Assembly: GCA_937868765.1 (NCBI GenBank)
Contig: CALMNL010000010.1
Span: 62,001-126,000, forward strand
DNA: 64,000 nucleotides
Source of the DNA: an uncultured Desulfatitalea sp.
Lineage (GTDB): Bacteria > Desulfobacterota > Desulfobacteria > Desulfobacterales > Desulfosarcinaceae
Direction of reading: 5' to 3'
Below the pieces are notes generated by a model, which was not told the DNA's origin, made no database searches, and saw nothing but the letters and a program-made list of their open reading frames with translations. Position numbers and translations under genes: made by a program. This document shows positions 35,428 to 44,367 of the stretch, piece by piece. Every line of letters begins with the position of its first letter. Position 1 is the first letter of the stretch.

Positions 35428-37704
35428 GTGTCCGAGAAGCCACTTGTCGTTGTCGAGTCTCCCACCAAAGTTCGCACCATTAAAAAATACCTGGGCAATG
35501 GGTACAATGTGGTGGCCACCGTGGGCCACATCAAAGATCTGCCGCCCAAAGAGATCGGCATCGACATCGACGATAATTTCAAGCCGCTGTACCGCACCAT
35601 CCCCGGCAAACAGAAGGTGATTTCGTCGATCAAATCCTCGGCCGGTGATGCCCAGGATATTTACCTGGCGCCCGACCCGGACCGCGAGGGGGAGGCCATC
35701 GCCTGGCATGCAGCCGAGGTTCTCAAGAAGCCCGGTCGCCGATTTCACCGGGTGCTGTTTCATGAACTGACCCAGAATGCCATCCTCAAGGCAATCGCCC
35801 AACCGGAAAGTCTGAACAAAGAGAAATATGAGGCCCAGCAGGTGCGGCGTATTCTCGACCGGCTGGTCGGCTATCAGGTTTCACCGTTGCTGTGGAAAAA
35901 GGTCAAAGGCAGTTTGAGTGCCGGACGGGTGCAATCGGTGGCCGTGCGCATCATCTGCGAGCGCGAGCGCGCCATTCAGCGGTTTGTCTCCGAAGAGTAT
36001 TGGTCGATCACGGCGGCGTTGGAAGGTGGAACACCGCCATCTTTCGAGGCCAAGCTGGTCAAAAAAGACGGCGAGAAGGTTACGATTGCCAACGAAGCGG
36101 CCGCTGCGGCCATTGTGCAGGAACTGCAGGGGGCCGAGTACCGGGTGGCGGCAGTGGTCAAAAAGACGGTGCGCAAGAACCCGCAGCCGCCGTTCACCAC
36201 CAGCAAGCTGCAGCAAGAGGCGATCCGCAAGCTGCGCTTTTCAGCCAAAAAGACCATGCTCATCGCCCAGCAGCTCTATGAAGGCATCGATTTGGGGCCC
36301 GGTGACCCGGTGGGCCTGATCACCTATATGCGCACCGACTCCACCCGCATTTCCGCCGAGGCGGCCCAAGAGGCCATTGCCTGGGTGCGCCAGGCCCACG
36401 GGGATAATTTTGCCCTCGACCGGCCGCGGTTTTTCGAAAACCGTAAAAAAGTCCAGGATGCCCATGAGGCCATCCGACCCTCTTCGGTCTTCAACGCCCC
36501 GGACAAGGTGGCGCCCTATCTCAGCAAGGAGCAGCTGGCACTCTATCAGTTGATCTGGCGCCGTTTCGTGGCATCCCAGATGCAACCGGCACTCATCGAC
36601 CAGAACAGCGTATCGATCCATGCCGGGGCCTATGCCTTCACCGTCACCGGATCGTCCGTACAGTTTCCCGGTTTCATGAGCGTCTATCAAACCGTAGACG
36701 AGGAGGCTGAAAGCAGCCGCAAGGAACAGCCGTTGCCGCCCCTGGCCGAAGGCGATCGCCTGACCCTGCAGCAGCTGACGCCCAAGCAACATTTCACGCA
36801 ACCCCCCCCGCGCTTTTCAGAAGCCTCGCTGGTCAAGGAACTGGAAGAAAACGGCATCGGCCGGCCCAGCACCTACGCCACGATTCTTTCGACCATCCGC
36901 GACAAGGGGTATGTGGATCTGGTCAAAGGCTATTTCCATCCCAGCGAACTGGGTTTCATCGTCAACGATCTGCTGGTGGCCAGTTTCCCAGAGCTCTTCG
37001 ACGTGGAGTTCACCGCCCGAATGGAGGACAACCTGGACCGTGTGGAAACCGCCGAAATGGAAGCCTTGCGGCTGCTCAACGAATTCTACGGGCCCTTCCG
37101 CGAAAGGCTTTCGGCCGCCGAGGATCGCATGCTCAGCGTCAAAGGCGTGGGGATCGCCACCGATCTGACCTGCCCCCAGTGCCACAAACACCGGTTGCAC
37201 ATCAAGATGGGCAAAAATGGCCATTTCCTGGCATGCAGCGGGTACCCCGAGTGTTCCTATTCCAGGGATTATGTGCGCGATGAACACGGACACATACAGC
37301 CCATTGAACCCAACCTGGAGGCCGCCAGCGATAAAGTCTGCCCTAAATGCGGTCAACCCATGGTGATCAAGCGGGGCAAATACGGGGAGTTTCTGGCTTG
37401 CAGCGGTTTTCCCAAATGCAATCATACCGAATCGGTCAATGGCGGCCCCAACGGCAAAAGCCTCGGGGTAACCTGCCCGGAGCCGGGTTGCGGCGGCGAG
37501 ATCTTGGAGAAAAAATCCAAACGCGGCAAGGTCTTTTACGGGTGCAAGCGTTACCCTGAATGCAAGTTTGCGACCTGGGACAAACCTGTGGCCAAGAGCT
37601 GCCCGGTTTGCGGGGCCGCTTACCTGGTGGAAAAGACCAGCAAGCGCGAGGGCACTTATTTAGCTTGCGTGAACCGAGAGTGTGGGTATAAAGAAAATTC
37701 ATAA
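35428..37704 (+). CDS. topA: DNA topoisomerase I
   Basis: A 758-residue type IA topoisomerase. It begins with the TOPRIM domain (VVESPTKVRTIKKYLG; DPDREGEAIAWH), followed by the catalytic-core domains with the active-site Tyr in GLITYMRTDSTRI and GIGRPSTYATILSTI. Four C-terminal zinc ribbons (tetra-Cys, starting near residues 585, 640, 685 and 730) complete it. It relaxes negative supercoils. The start is GTG with AGAGGT upstream. The gene follows dprA by 200 bases without an obvious promoter. Confidence 0.97.
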   Translation: MSEKPLVVVESPTKVRTIKKYLGNGYNVVATVGHIKDLPPKEIGIDIDDNFKPLYRTIPGKQKVISSIKSSAGDAQDIYLAPDPDREGEAIAWHAAEVLKKPGRRFHRVLFHELTQNAILKAIAQPESLNKEKYEAQQVRRILDRLVGYQVSPLLWKKVKGSLSAGRVQSVAVRIICERERAIQRFVSEEYWSITAALEGGTPPSFEAKLVKKDGEKVTIANEAAAAAIVQELQGAEYRVAAVVKKTVRKNPQPPFTTSKLQQEAIRKLRFSAKKTMLIAQQLYEGIDLGPGDPVGLITYMRTDSTRISAEAAQEAIAWVRQAHGDNFALDRPRFFENRKKVQDAHEAIRPSSVFNAPDKVAPYLSKEQLALYQLIWRRFVASQMQPALIDQNSVSIHAGAYAFTVTGSSVQFPGFMSVYQTVDEEAESSRKEQPLPPLAEGDRLTLQQLTPKQHFTQPPPRFSEASLVKELEENGIGRPSTYATILSTIRDKGYVDLVKGYFHPSELGFIVNDLLVASFPELFDVEFTARMEDNLDRVETAEMEALRLLNEFYGPFRERLSAAEDRMLSVKGVGIATDLTCPQCHKHRLHIKMGKNGHFLACSGYPECSYSRDYVRDEHGHIQPIEPNLEAASDKVCPKCGQPMVIKRGKYGEFLACSGFPKCNHTESVNGGPNGKSLGVTCPEPGCGGEILEKKSKRGKVFYGCKRYPECKFATWDKPVAKSCPVCGAAYLVEKTSKREGTYLACVNRECGYKENS

Positions 37705-37728
37705 GGCTCGGTTTTCCGTTAGGCTTCC

Positions 37729-37746
37729 CACACCTTGAAAGGTGTG
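37729..37746. promoter_or_regulatory. 18-bp palindrome in front of PD40 lipoprotein gene
   Basis: CACACCTT and AAGGTGTG are separated by two bases and end 5 bases before the ATG at 37752. The right arm includes the likely ribosome-binding AAGG, so the palindrome could be an operator or a hairpin that limits translation, or the 3' end of the topA message. Confidence 0.45.
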
Positions 37747-37751
37747 AATCC

Positions 37752-38789
37752 ATGATGGTGACGCTGAAACGATTCTGTGCAAGGGTCGTATTCTCTATTT
37801 TCGGCATCTGGCTGCTGGGTGTGCTGGCGCTGGGCTGCAGCGGCGGTGGCGGTGACCCGGGACAGGAGGCCGAAGGGTACGATACGGCCGCCGCCCGAGT
37901 GGCGGCCCAGGATCTGGTCCTGGGTTCGAACTACAGCGGCAATTACGAAATCTATTGCATGGCCCAGGATGGTTCCAATCTGCGCCAACTCACCAACGAT
38001 CCGGCTTACGACAATTGGTGGCCCCGGATTTCGCCCGATCGCACCAAAATATTATTCTACCGCACCCCGGCCGGCGAAGACGGCAGCTATGTCCTGGCCG
38101 ATCTGATGGTTATGGATGCCGATGGCGCTAACCAGACACTGTTGCGCGCGGCGGGCGACGACGGCTGGGCGATGCAGGCCCATGCCGAATGGTCTCCGGA
38201 CGGCGATGAGTTGGTGATGTGCGGTACGGCCAACGAAGCGGTGCACCTTTTTGTCACCAACAACCGGGGGACTGAAGTGCGCCAGTTGACCTTTGACGGC
38301 ACCTGGAACTGCGATCCATCGTGGTCCCCTGACGGCCGCCGAATCGTTTTCAACCGCTGCGCCGGCGATTGCGGAGAGAACAAAGCCAACCTGGAGATCT
38401 TCAGCATCCCGCTTTCCGGCGGGCAGCCGACCCAACTGACACGCAATGCGACGGCCGATTACGACCCCTACTACTCCCCCGATGGCCAGACCATTGCCTG
38501 GCTGGAACACACCGATCCCAGCCAGTGGTGCATCGGGGATCGCTGCCTGGGCACTTGGTCCATTCGCCTCATGAACAGCAGCGGCTCCAATCCGCGATAC
38601 GTTATCAAGGATGAGCAGATAAACAGCAAACCGGCCTGGTCCCTCACCGGAGACCGTATTTTCTTTCATCGGTTCGAGCCCGCGGCCACCCCCAGCCGCT
38701 GGCGCATTTTTAGCATTCAGCCCGATGGCAGCAACCGGGCGGATATTGATCCGTTCGGCAGCGGTCAAAGCGAGTATCCGGCCAATTGA
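37752..38789 (+). CDS. TolB-like PD40 beta-propeller lipoprotein
   Basis: A 345-residue lipoprotein: signal peptide with lipobox LALGC (Cys near 30) followed by a Gly-rich tether. The mature part is built of repeated PD40/WD40-like blades with the recurring pattern sPDG..I.f (WSPDGDELVMC, WSPDGRRIVFNRC, YSPDGQTIAWLEH, WSLTGDRIFFHR), as in the TolB propeller. Paired Cys (CAGDCGE; CIGDRCLG) may form disulfides. It is not TolB itself: no TolB N-terminal domain and no tol-pal neighbours. Role unknown; probably a periplasmic protein-interaction module. Confidence 0.83.
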   Translation: MMVTLKRFCARVVFSIFGIWLLGVLALGCSGGGGDPGQEAEGYDTAAARVAAQDLVLGSNYSGNYEIYCMAQDGSNLRQLTNDPAYDNWWPRISPDRTKILFYRTPAGEDGSYVLADLMVMDADGANQTLLRAAGDDGWAMQAHAEWSPDGDELVMCGTANEAVHLFVTNNRGTEVRQLTFDGTWNCDPSWSPDGRRIVFNRCAGDCGENKANLEIFSIPLSGGQPTQLTRNATADYDPYYSPDGQTIAWLEHTDPSQWCIGDRCLGTWSIRLMNSSGSNPRYVIKDEQINSKPAWSLTGDRIFFHRFEPAATPSRWRIFSIQPDGSNRADIDPFGSGQSEYPAN

Positions 38790-39006
38790 ACTTGGGGCTT
38801 GGATTTCCGCGGTACACAGGGGCGAGGAGTCTCCCGGTCTGGTGCTGCCGAATTTCAGGGTTTTAGCCGCTGCGGCGGCCCGCACAGCAAGCCATTCCAT
38901 CCGATCCTGCTGAGGTTCAATCGAAACGGAAGGTTTCAAGGGACCGAGCCGCATACCCGGTCCCTGCTCATGCGCGGTTCATTCGGGTTCCCAGGAGGAG
39001 TGACTT

Positions 39007-41547
39007 ATGCTCGGCAATAGTTCTGAATCCCGCTCCATGGCCGGCCAGTTCAGGCGGGATTACCTGATTGTCTCGATCATCCCCCTCCTGATCCTTTTTC
39101 TTCTCGTAGTCTACGGAACGATCATCACCCGTAAATACCTCGACAATCTCATCGTGCACGCCACTGATGAACTTAACCTCGATGCCGAGACGAGCCTTCA
39201 GAAACTCGGCGAAAAAATCATCCTGACCAAGGCCCGGGACGTGGCCAGGCAAATCGAGATCTACTTTCGCATGCATCCGGAATGGTCGATTCAGCAGATG
39301 CGCCAAGACCCCCTGTTCATGGAGATCGCCCTGCAAAAGGTGGGGGAAACCGGTTACACGGCCCTGACGGAAACCAAAACGTATCTGTTTCGTGTCCACC
39401 CTAACCCCAAGTTGATCGACCAGGATATGCATACCCTGGCGGCCCAAATGCCATCCTGGTGGAAAATTGTCCAATCGGCCTCATCGGGCGACGAGACGAC
39501 CGGATATTATGACTGGCTGGAGCCGGATGGTACCCGCCGCAAGAAATTCATGGCCGTGGCGCCGGTGCGAGAGCCGCTCCACGGGGCTACCCTTATGGTT
39601 TCGGCCACGACCTATATCGATGAGTTTTCCACGCCCATCATCGCCATGAAAGGCAAGGCCGACAGAATAGCCCACCACTACCAAACCTACGCGGTTCAGC
39701 AGGCCTTCGTGTTCAGCTTGATCGCAGCAACGGTGATTCTGCTGACCTTTCTGGGGACTTACTACTTCGGCCGGAAGGCCGCTCGCAGATACATGCAGCC
39801 CATCACCCATCTGGCCCAAAGTGCCCAAGCCTTCGGCGAAGGCCGCTGGGAGGTGAACTGTGATGAGCAAGTGCTGCGGCGTGCCGACGAGATCGGTACC
39901 CTGGCACAAGCCTTCGAGCGCATGTCCACGCAGCTCAAGGAGTTGTTCGGCAACCTGGAGCGGCATGTGACCGACCTCAAGGAGACCCAGACGGCCTTGG
40001 AGCGCAGTGAGGCCCATTTCAAGGCGCTCTACGAGGAGTCCCGGCGTGCCCAGGAAGTTTACCGCTCGCTGATCGCCTCTTCGGCCGATGCCATCGCCAT
40101 CTACGATCTGAATGGGCATCCCCAGTACCTCAGTCCCATGTTCACCCGGACCTTTGGATGGACCCTGGAAGAGCTCCGCGGCAAACCCATCCCCTTCGTA
40201 CCCAACGAGGAGCGTGAGAGAACCATGGCCATGATCGCGCAAACGCTCAACGAGGGCCGTGTCTGTCAGGCCTTCGACACCAGGCGGTTGACCAAAACCG
40301 GGCAGGTGATCGATGTGAGCATCAGTGCCTCGCGTTATGAAGACCATGAAGGCAAGCTTGCCGGCATGCTGGTCATTCTGCGCGACATATCGGAGAAAAA
40401 GCGGCTTGAAGCCCAGCTCCAGCACATCGAGCGCATGGAGGCCATCGGCACCCTGGCCGGCGGCATCGCCCATGACTTCAACAATCTGCTTATGACCATC
40501 CAGGGCAGCATCTCGCTGCTGCGCTACGACATGGATCCCGCCAATCCGCAATACAATCACTTCGTGGAGATGGAAAGGCAGGTCAAGCGTGGTTCTCGGC
40601 TTACCGCCCAGTTGCTCGGCTATGCGCGCAAGGGCCAGTACGAAGTCAAGCCTCTGCGCCTGAACGAAATTCTCGCGGAAAGCGCCGAGACCTTCGCCCG
40701 CATGCGCAAGGACATCTCCGTAAAACAGGACCTGGTGCCGGATTTGTTTCCCATCGAAGCCGATGCAGACCAGCTCAACCAGATGCTGCTGAACCTTTTT
40801 ATCAATGCGGCCGATGCCATGCCCGATGGGGGCCATCTTTATCTATCGACCCGCAACATCTCGTCGGATCAAATGGCCAAGAGCGCCTATGAACCCAAGC
40901 CCGGCCGTTATGTCATGCTTGCGGTGCGCGACACCGGCATCGGGATGGACCAGAAAACCAGGGAGCGCATTTTCGATCCGTTTTTTACGACCAAGGAGAT
41001 GGGCCGCGGCACCGGACTCGGGCTGGCCTCGGTATATGGCATCGTAAAAGGGCATGGCGGATACATCGATGTGGCCTCGCAACCCGGACAGGGAGCCACT
41101 TTTACTATCTATCTGCCCGCTTCGAGCAAGGCCATCGAGGCCGCCCGGCCGGAAACCAGCCAGGCGGCCACCGGCAAAGGCACCATACTGATCATCGACG
41201 ATGAGAAACTGGTGCTCGAGGTGGTTGCCAAAATGCTCAATATGCTTGGATACACGGTGTTGACGGCCGAAAGCGGCAACAAGGCCATCGAAATCTTCCA
41301 GGCGCACCACGCGCAAATCGACCTGGTCGTGCTCGACATGATCATGCCGGAAATCAGCGGGAGCCTGGTCTATGATCGTCTGCGGGAGATACGGCCCGAT
41401 GTGGCGGTGATTTTGTCCAGCGGGTACAGCATCGATGGCAGGGCCAGGGAACTTCTCAAGCGGGGTTGCGGCGGCTTTATTCAGAAGCCTTATACCATCG
41501 AGCAGCTTGCGGAGAAGATCCAGCAAGTCATGCGGTGCGGGGCATGA
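39007..41547 (+). CDS. membrane-bound hybrid histidine kinase (Cache-HAMP-PAS-HK-REC)
   Basis: An 846-residue hybrid kinase. Two transmembrane helices (about 20-40 and 237-258) flank a periplasmic Cache-like sensor (residues ~45-235). A HAMP domain (about 260-315), a coiled-coil linker and one PAS (about 350-465) follow, then HisKA (LAGGIAHDFNNLL, His near 488), HATPase_c (NLFINAADAMPDGG, DTGIGM, FDPFFTTKEMG, GTGLGL) and a C-terminal receiver (IDDEK pocket, LVVLDMIMPEISG phosphoacceptor, QKPY). AGGAGGAG lies about 7-14 bases before the ATG. Its last codons overlap the start of the related kinase downstream (ATGA, 41544-41547). Confidence 0.92.
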   Translation: MLGNSSESRSMAGQFRRDYLIVSIIPLLILFLLVVYGTIITRKYLDNLIVHATDELNLDAETSLQKLGEKIILTKARDVARQIEIYFRMHPEWSIQQMRQDPLFMEIALQKVGETGYTALTETKTYLFRVHPNPKLIDQDMHTLAAQMPSWWKIVQSASSGDETTGYYDWLEPDGTRRKKFMAVAPVREPLHGATLMVSATTYIDEFSTPIIAMKGKADRIAHHYQTYAVQQAFVFSLIAATVILLTFLGTYYFGRKAARRYMQPITHLAQSAQAFGEGRWEVNCDEQVLRRADEIGTLAQAFERMSTQLKELFGNLERHVTDLKETQTALERSEAHFKALYEESRRAQEVYRSLIASSADAIAIYDLNGHPQYLSPMFTRTFGWTLEELRGKPIPFVPNEERERTMAMIAQTLNEGRVCQAFDTRRLTKTGQVIDVSISASRYEDHEGKLAGMLVILRDISEKKRLEAQLQHIERMEAIGTLAGGIAHDFNNLLMTIQGSISLLRYDMDPANPQYNHFVEMERQVKRGSRLTAQLLGYARKGQYEVKPLRLNEILAESAETFARMRKDISVKQDLVPDLFPIEADADQLNQMLLNLFINAADAMPDGGHLYLSTRNISSDQMAKSAYEPKPGRYVMLAVRDTGIGMDQKTRERIFDPFFTTKEMGRGTGLGLASVYGIVKGHGGYIDVASQPGQGATFTIYLPASSKAIEAARPETSQAATGKGTILIIDDEKLVLEVVAKMLNMLGYTVLTAESGNKAIEIFQAHHAQIDLVVLDMIMPEISGSLVYDRLREIRPDVAVILSSGYSIDGRARELLKRGCGGFIQKPYTIEQLAEKIQQVMRCGA

Positions 41548-43142
41548 CGGCCCGGCAGGGGCGCCATGGGGGTGGTCCCCGCAATCTGAAGGGCCCTTTG
41601 GATATGAATCCAAACAAACCCGAAAAAGCAGAAACACCATACGGCGAGCCGGGATGCCTCCGCCCCGGGCAGACCCCCGGCGATGTTCGGGCTCATTTTG
41701 ACGCCCTGTTCGAACTCGCCCCCTTTCCCGTCACGGTCGCATCGCTCGAAGAGGAGCGTTTCGTGGCGGTCAACAAGGCTTTTTGTCTGATTTCCGGTTA
41801 TGCCGAGCATGAAATCCTTGGGCACCATATCTCCGATGCGGCCATATGGGCCGCTGTTTACAACCGCGACCGCTTTGACGAACACCTGAAATCCCAGGGC
41901 CAGGTGGAGGGGTTTGAAAGCCGAATGCGCGCCAAAGACGGCACCCTGCTGCGCATCAAAATCTCGGCCAAGCGCATTCTCTGGGAGGGCTGTCATTACC
42001 TCCTGATATTTGCCAGCTTTCCCGAAATCCAGCGACAAGCCCAGCAGGAGATGGCGCAGAGGGAGAGGCGGTGCCATGCCATTCTGGAAAGCATCAGCGA
42101 GACCTATTACGAAGTCGATCTGGCCGGACGGCTCACCTTCTTCAACCATGCGGCCACCGAGCTGTTGGGCTACGAGGCCGAAGAGCTGGCGGGCATGAGC
42201 TACAAAGCCTATACCGGTCCAGACGAAGCCCGCAAAGCGTTCAGCACCTTCAATGAAGTTTATCGGACCGGCACCCCCATCAATTTTTCGGAATATGCCA
42301 TGCTACGCAAGGACGGCACCGAGATCCTGGTGGAAACCTCCGCGAGGCTGCTGCGGGACGGCCAGGGGAGGCCGGTGGGCTTTTATGGGATCCTGCGAGA
42401 CCGCACGTCCAAAACGAAGGCCGAAGCGCTGTTGCGCCAAAGCGAGGAGAGTTATCGCAGCGTCCTCGAACTGGCCCCCGACGCCATCACCGTGGGAAGA
42501 GTTTCCGACGGTCGCTACCTGCAAGCCAACGATGCCTTCTGTCGCCTGAGCGGTTACAGCCTCGAGGAGACCATTGGCCGAACCGCGTTGGAACTCAACC
42601 TGTATGCCGATATCCAGGATCGGGAAGAGATGCTGGCCGACCTGCGTACCCATGGGCGCGTAGAAGGGCGTGAAATCAAATTCCGCGTCAAATCGGGTCA
42701 GATCCTGGATACGCTGACCTCCGCCCGGACGATTCAGTTCCACGGCCAGGCGTGTCTGCTGGTCATCGTCACCAATGTGACGGCCCTGACCCAGGCACAA
42801 AAGGCGTTGCGCCAGAGCGAGGCCAAGTACCGCAATATTCTGGAGGTGATGGAAGAGGGGTATTACGAAGTCGACCTGGCGGGCCACTACGTCGCCTTCA
42901 ATCCATCGTCCTTGCGTTTCCACGGTTATTCGGACGAAGAGCTCAAAGGCATGCATTTCAGCCAATTCGTGGCGCCCGAAAACCGGGACGAGGTTCGACA
43001 CCTCTTTTCGGAGATGTACCGAACGGGGGTTGCCAGCAAAATCCTGGATACCACCATCGTGCGCAAGGACGGTGCGCGCATCATCGTCGAGATGTCCGCG
43101 TACCCCTTGAAGGATTCGGCCGGAAAGACCATCGGTTTCTAG
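41544..43142 (+). CDS. four-PAS sensor part of an amber-split hybrid kinase
   Basis: A 532-residue product of PAS domains only: four copies at about 55-165, 180-300, 308-420 and 430-530. The second and fourth share YYEVDLAG, indicating internal duplication. The frame ends in TAG (43140-43142) right after GKTIGF. The same frame continues without interruption with GISRDRSEKRRMEAQL, the normal linker into the kinase domain at 43176, so the full protein would be about 925 residues. Start options are ATG 41544, coupled to the preceding kinase by ATGA, and ATG 41604, where domain-like sequence begins. Either a nonsense mutation has split the gene or the codon is read through. Confidence 0.75.
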   Translation: MTARQGRHGGGPRNLKGPLDMNPNKPEKAETPYGEPGCLRPGQTPGDVRAHFDALFELAPFPVTVASLEEERFVAVNKAFCLISGYAEHEILGHHISDAAIWAAVYNRDRFDEHLKSQGQVEGFESRMRAKDGTLLRIKISAKRILWEGCHYLLIFASFPEIQRQAQQEMAQRERRCHAILESISETYYEVDLAGRLTFFNHAATELLGYEAEELAGMSYKAYTGPDEARKAFSTFNEVYRTGTPINFSEYAMLRKDGTEILVETSARLLRDGQGRPVGFYGILRDRTSKTKAEALLRQSEESYRSVLELAPDAITVGRVSDGRYLQANDAFCRLSGYSLEETIGRTALELNLYADIQDREEMLADLRTHGRVEGREIKFRVKSGQILDTLTSARTIQFHGQACLLVIVTNVTALTQAQKALRQSEAKYRNILEVMEEGYYEVDLAGHYVAFNPSSLRFHGYSDEELKGMHFSQFVAPENRDEVRHLFSEMYRTGVASKILDTTIVRKDGARIIVEMSAYPLKDSAGKTIGF

Positions 43143-43175
43143 GGGATCTCAAGGGATCGCAGCGAAAAAAGAAGG

Positions 43176-44321
43176 ATGGAAGCCCAACTGCTGCAAGCCA
43201 AGAAGATGGAGGCCATGGGGACCTTGGCCGGCGGTATCGCCCACGACTTCAACAACCTGCTGATGGGCATCCAGGGCCATTCCAGCCTGGCGATGGTGGA
43301 TCTGGCGGAGGATGCCCCCCTTTACGATCGAATCAGGAGCATCGAATCGTATGTGAAGGCGGGGATCCATTTGACCCGGCAGCTGCTGGGGGCCGCCAGG
43401 GGAGGCAAGTATGAGGCGCGGCCCACCGATCTGAATCAACTGGTGGGCAACAGCGCCGACCTGTTTGGCCGCACCAAGAAAGAAATTTCCATTCACAAGC
43501 GCTTTGAGGAGAAACTCCACACGGTGGAGGCGGACCAGGGGCAGATCGCACAGGTGCTTTTGAATCTTTTCGTCAATGCATGGCAGGCCATGCCCGAGGG
43601 GGGGCACCTCTACCTCGAAACGCACAACGTGCAGCTGGACCAGTATTACACCGAGCCTTATGGCGTGGCCCCCGGCGAATATGTTAAGCTCTCTGTGACC
43701 GATACCGGTCACGGCATCGATCCGCTGGACCAGAAGCGGATATTCGATCCCTTTTTCACCACCAAAGCCCCGGGGGGCGGCAGCGGGCTTGGACTTGCCT
43801 CGGCGTATGGCATCATCACCAACCACGGGGGCATCATCAACGTCTATAGTGAAAAAGGGGCGGGCGCCACATTCAATATCTATCTGCCGGCTTCGGAGAA
43901 AACAGTGGTCGAATCCATTGAACCCAAGTTGACGTTACGTACCGGTGATGAAACCGTGCTTTTCGTGGATGACGAGGAAGGCATCGTAGAGATCGCCCGG
44001 TTGATTCTGGAAAAGCTGGGCTACACGGTGATCGAGGCCCATAGCGGCCTCGAGGCCTTGGAGATCTATCGCAGTCGGCAATCGCAGATCGATCTCGTCA
44101 TACTCGATATGGTCATGCCCGGCATGAGCGGCAGCGATGCCTTCACTGCGCTCAAAGCCATCAATCCCAACGTCAAAGTACTTCTTTCGAGTGGATACAG
44201 CATCACCGGGCAGGCCCAGAGCATCATGTCACAGGGCTGCAACGGCTTCATCCAGAAGCCGTTCAACATGCAAGACCTGTCGATCAAAGTGCGCCAGGTT
44301 CTCGACGGCCGCAAGACGTAG
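43176..44321 (+). CDS. kinase-receiver part of the amber-split hybrid kinase
   Basis: A 381-residue segment beginning at MEAQLLQAKKMEAMG: HisKA (LAGGIAHDFNNLLMG, His near 24), HATPase_c (NLFVNAWQAMPEGG, DTGHGI, FDPFFTTKAPG, GSGLGL) and a receiver (VDDEE pocket, LVILDMVMPGMSG phosphoacceptor, QKPF). It is in the same frame as the PAS part, 33 bases after the TAG codon, and no ribosome-binding site of good quality precedes ATG 43176 (GAAGGATGG overlaps it). Domain order and sequence closely parallel the kinase at 39007, so the pair probably arose by duplication. If not translated separately or by read-through, it is a pseudogene fragment. Confidence 0.75.
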   Translation: MEAQLLQAKKMEAMGTLAGGIAHDFNNLLMGIQGHSSLAMVDLAEDAPLYDRIRSIESYVKAGIHLTRQLLGAARGGKYEARPTDLNQLVGNSADLFGRTKKEISIHKRFEEKLHTVEADQGQIAQVLLNLFVNAWQAMPEGGHLYLETHNVQLDQYYTEPYGVAPGEYVKLSVTDTGHGIDPLDQKRIFDPFFTTKAPGGGSGLGLASAYGIITNHGGIINVYSEKGAGATFNIYLPASEKTVVESIEPKLTLRTGDETVLFVDDEEGIVEIARLILEKLGYTVIEAHSGLEALEIYRSRQSQIDLVILDMVMPGMSGSDAFTALKAINPNVKVLLSSGYSITGQAQSIMSQGCNGFIQKPFNMQDLSIKVRQVLDGRKT

Positions 44322-44367
44322 GGGGTAGCCCGAAGCGGCTGTTTTCGCTTTCGGTCCAGAGATGACC

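Noticed and set aside
38940-38964. GGGACCG/CGGTCCC stem upstream of the kinase at 39007
   Set aside because: A seven-base stem without T tract or conserved placement; could be chance in GC-rich DNA.
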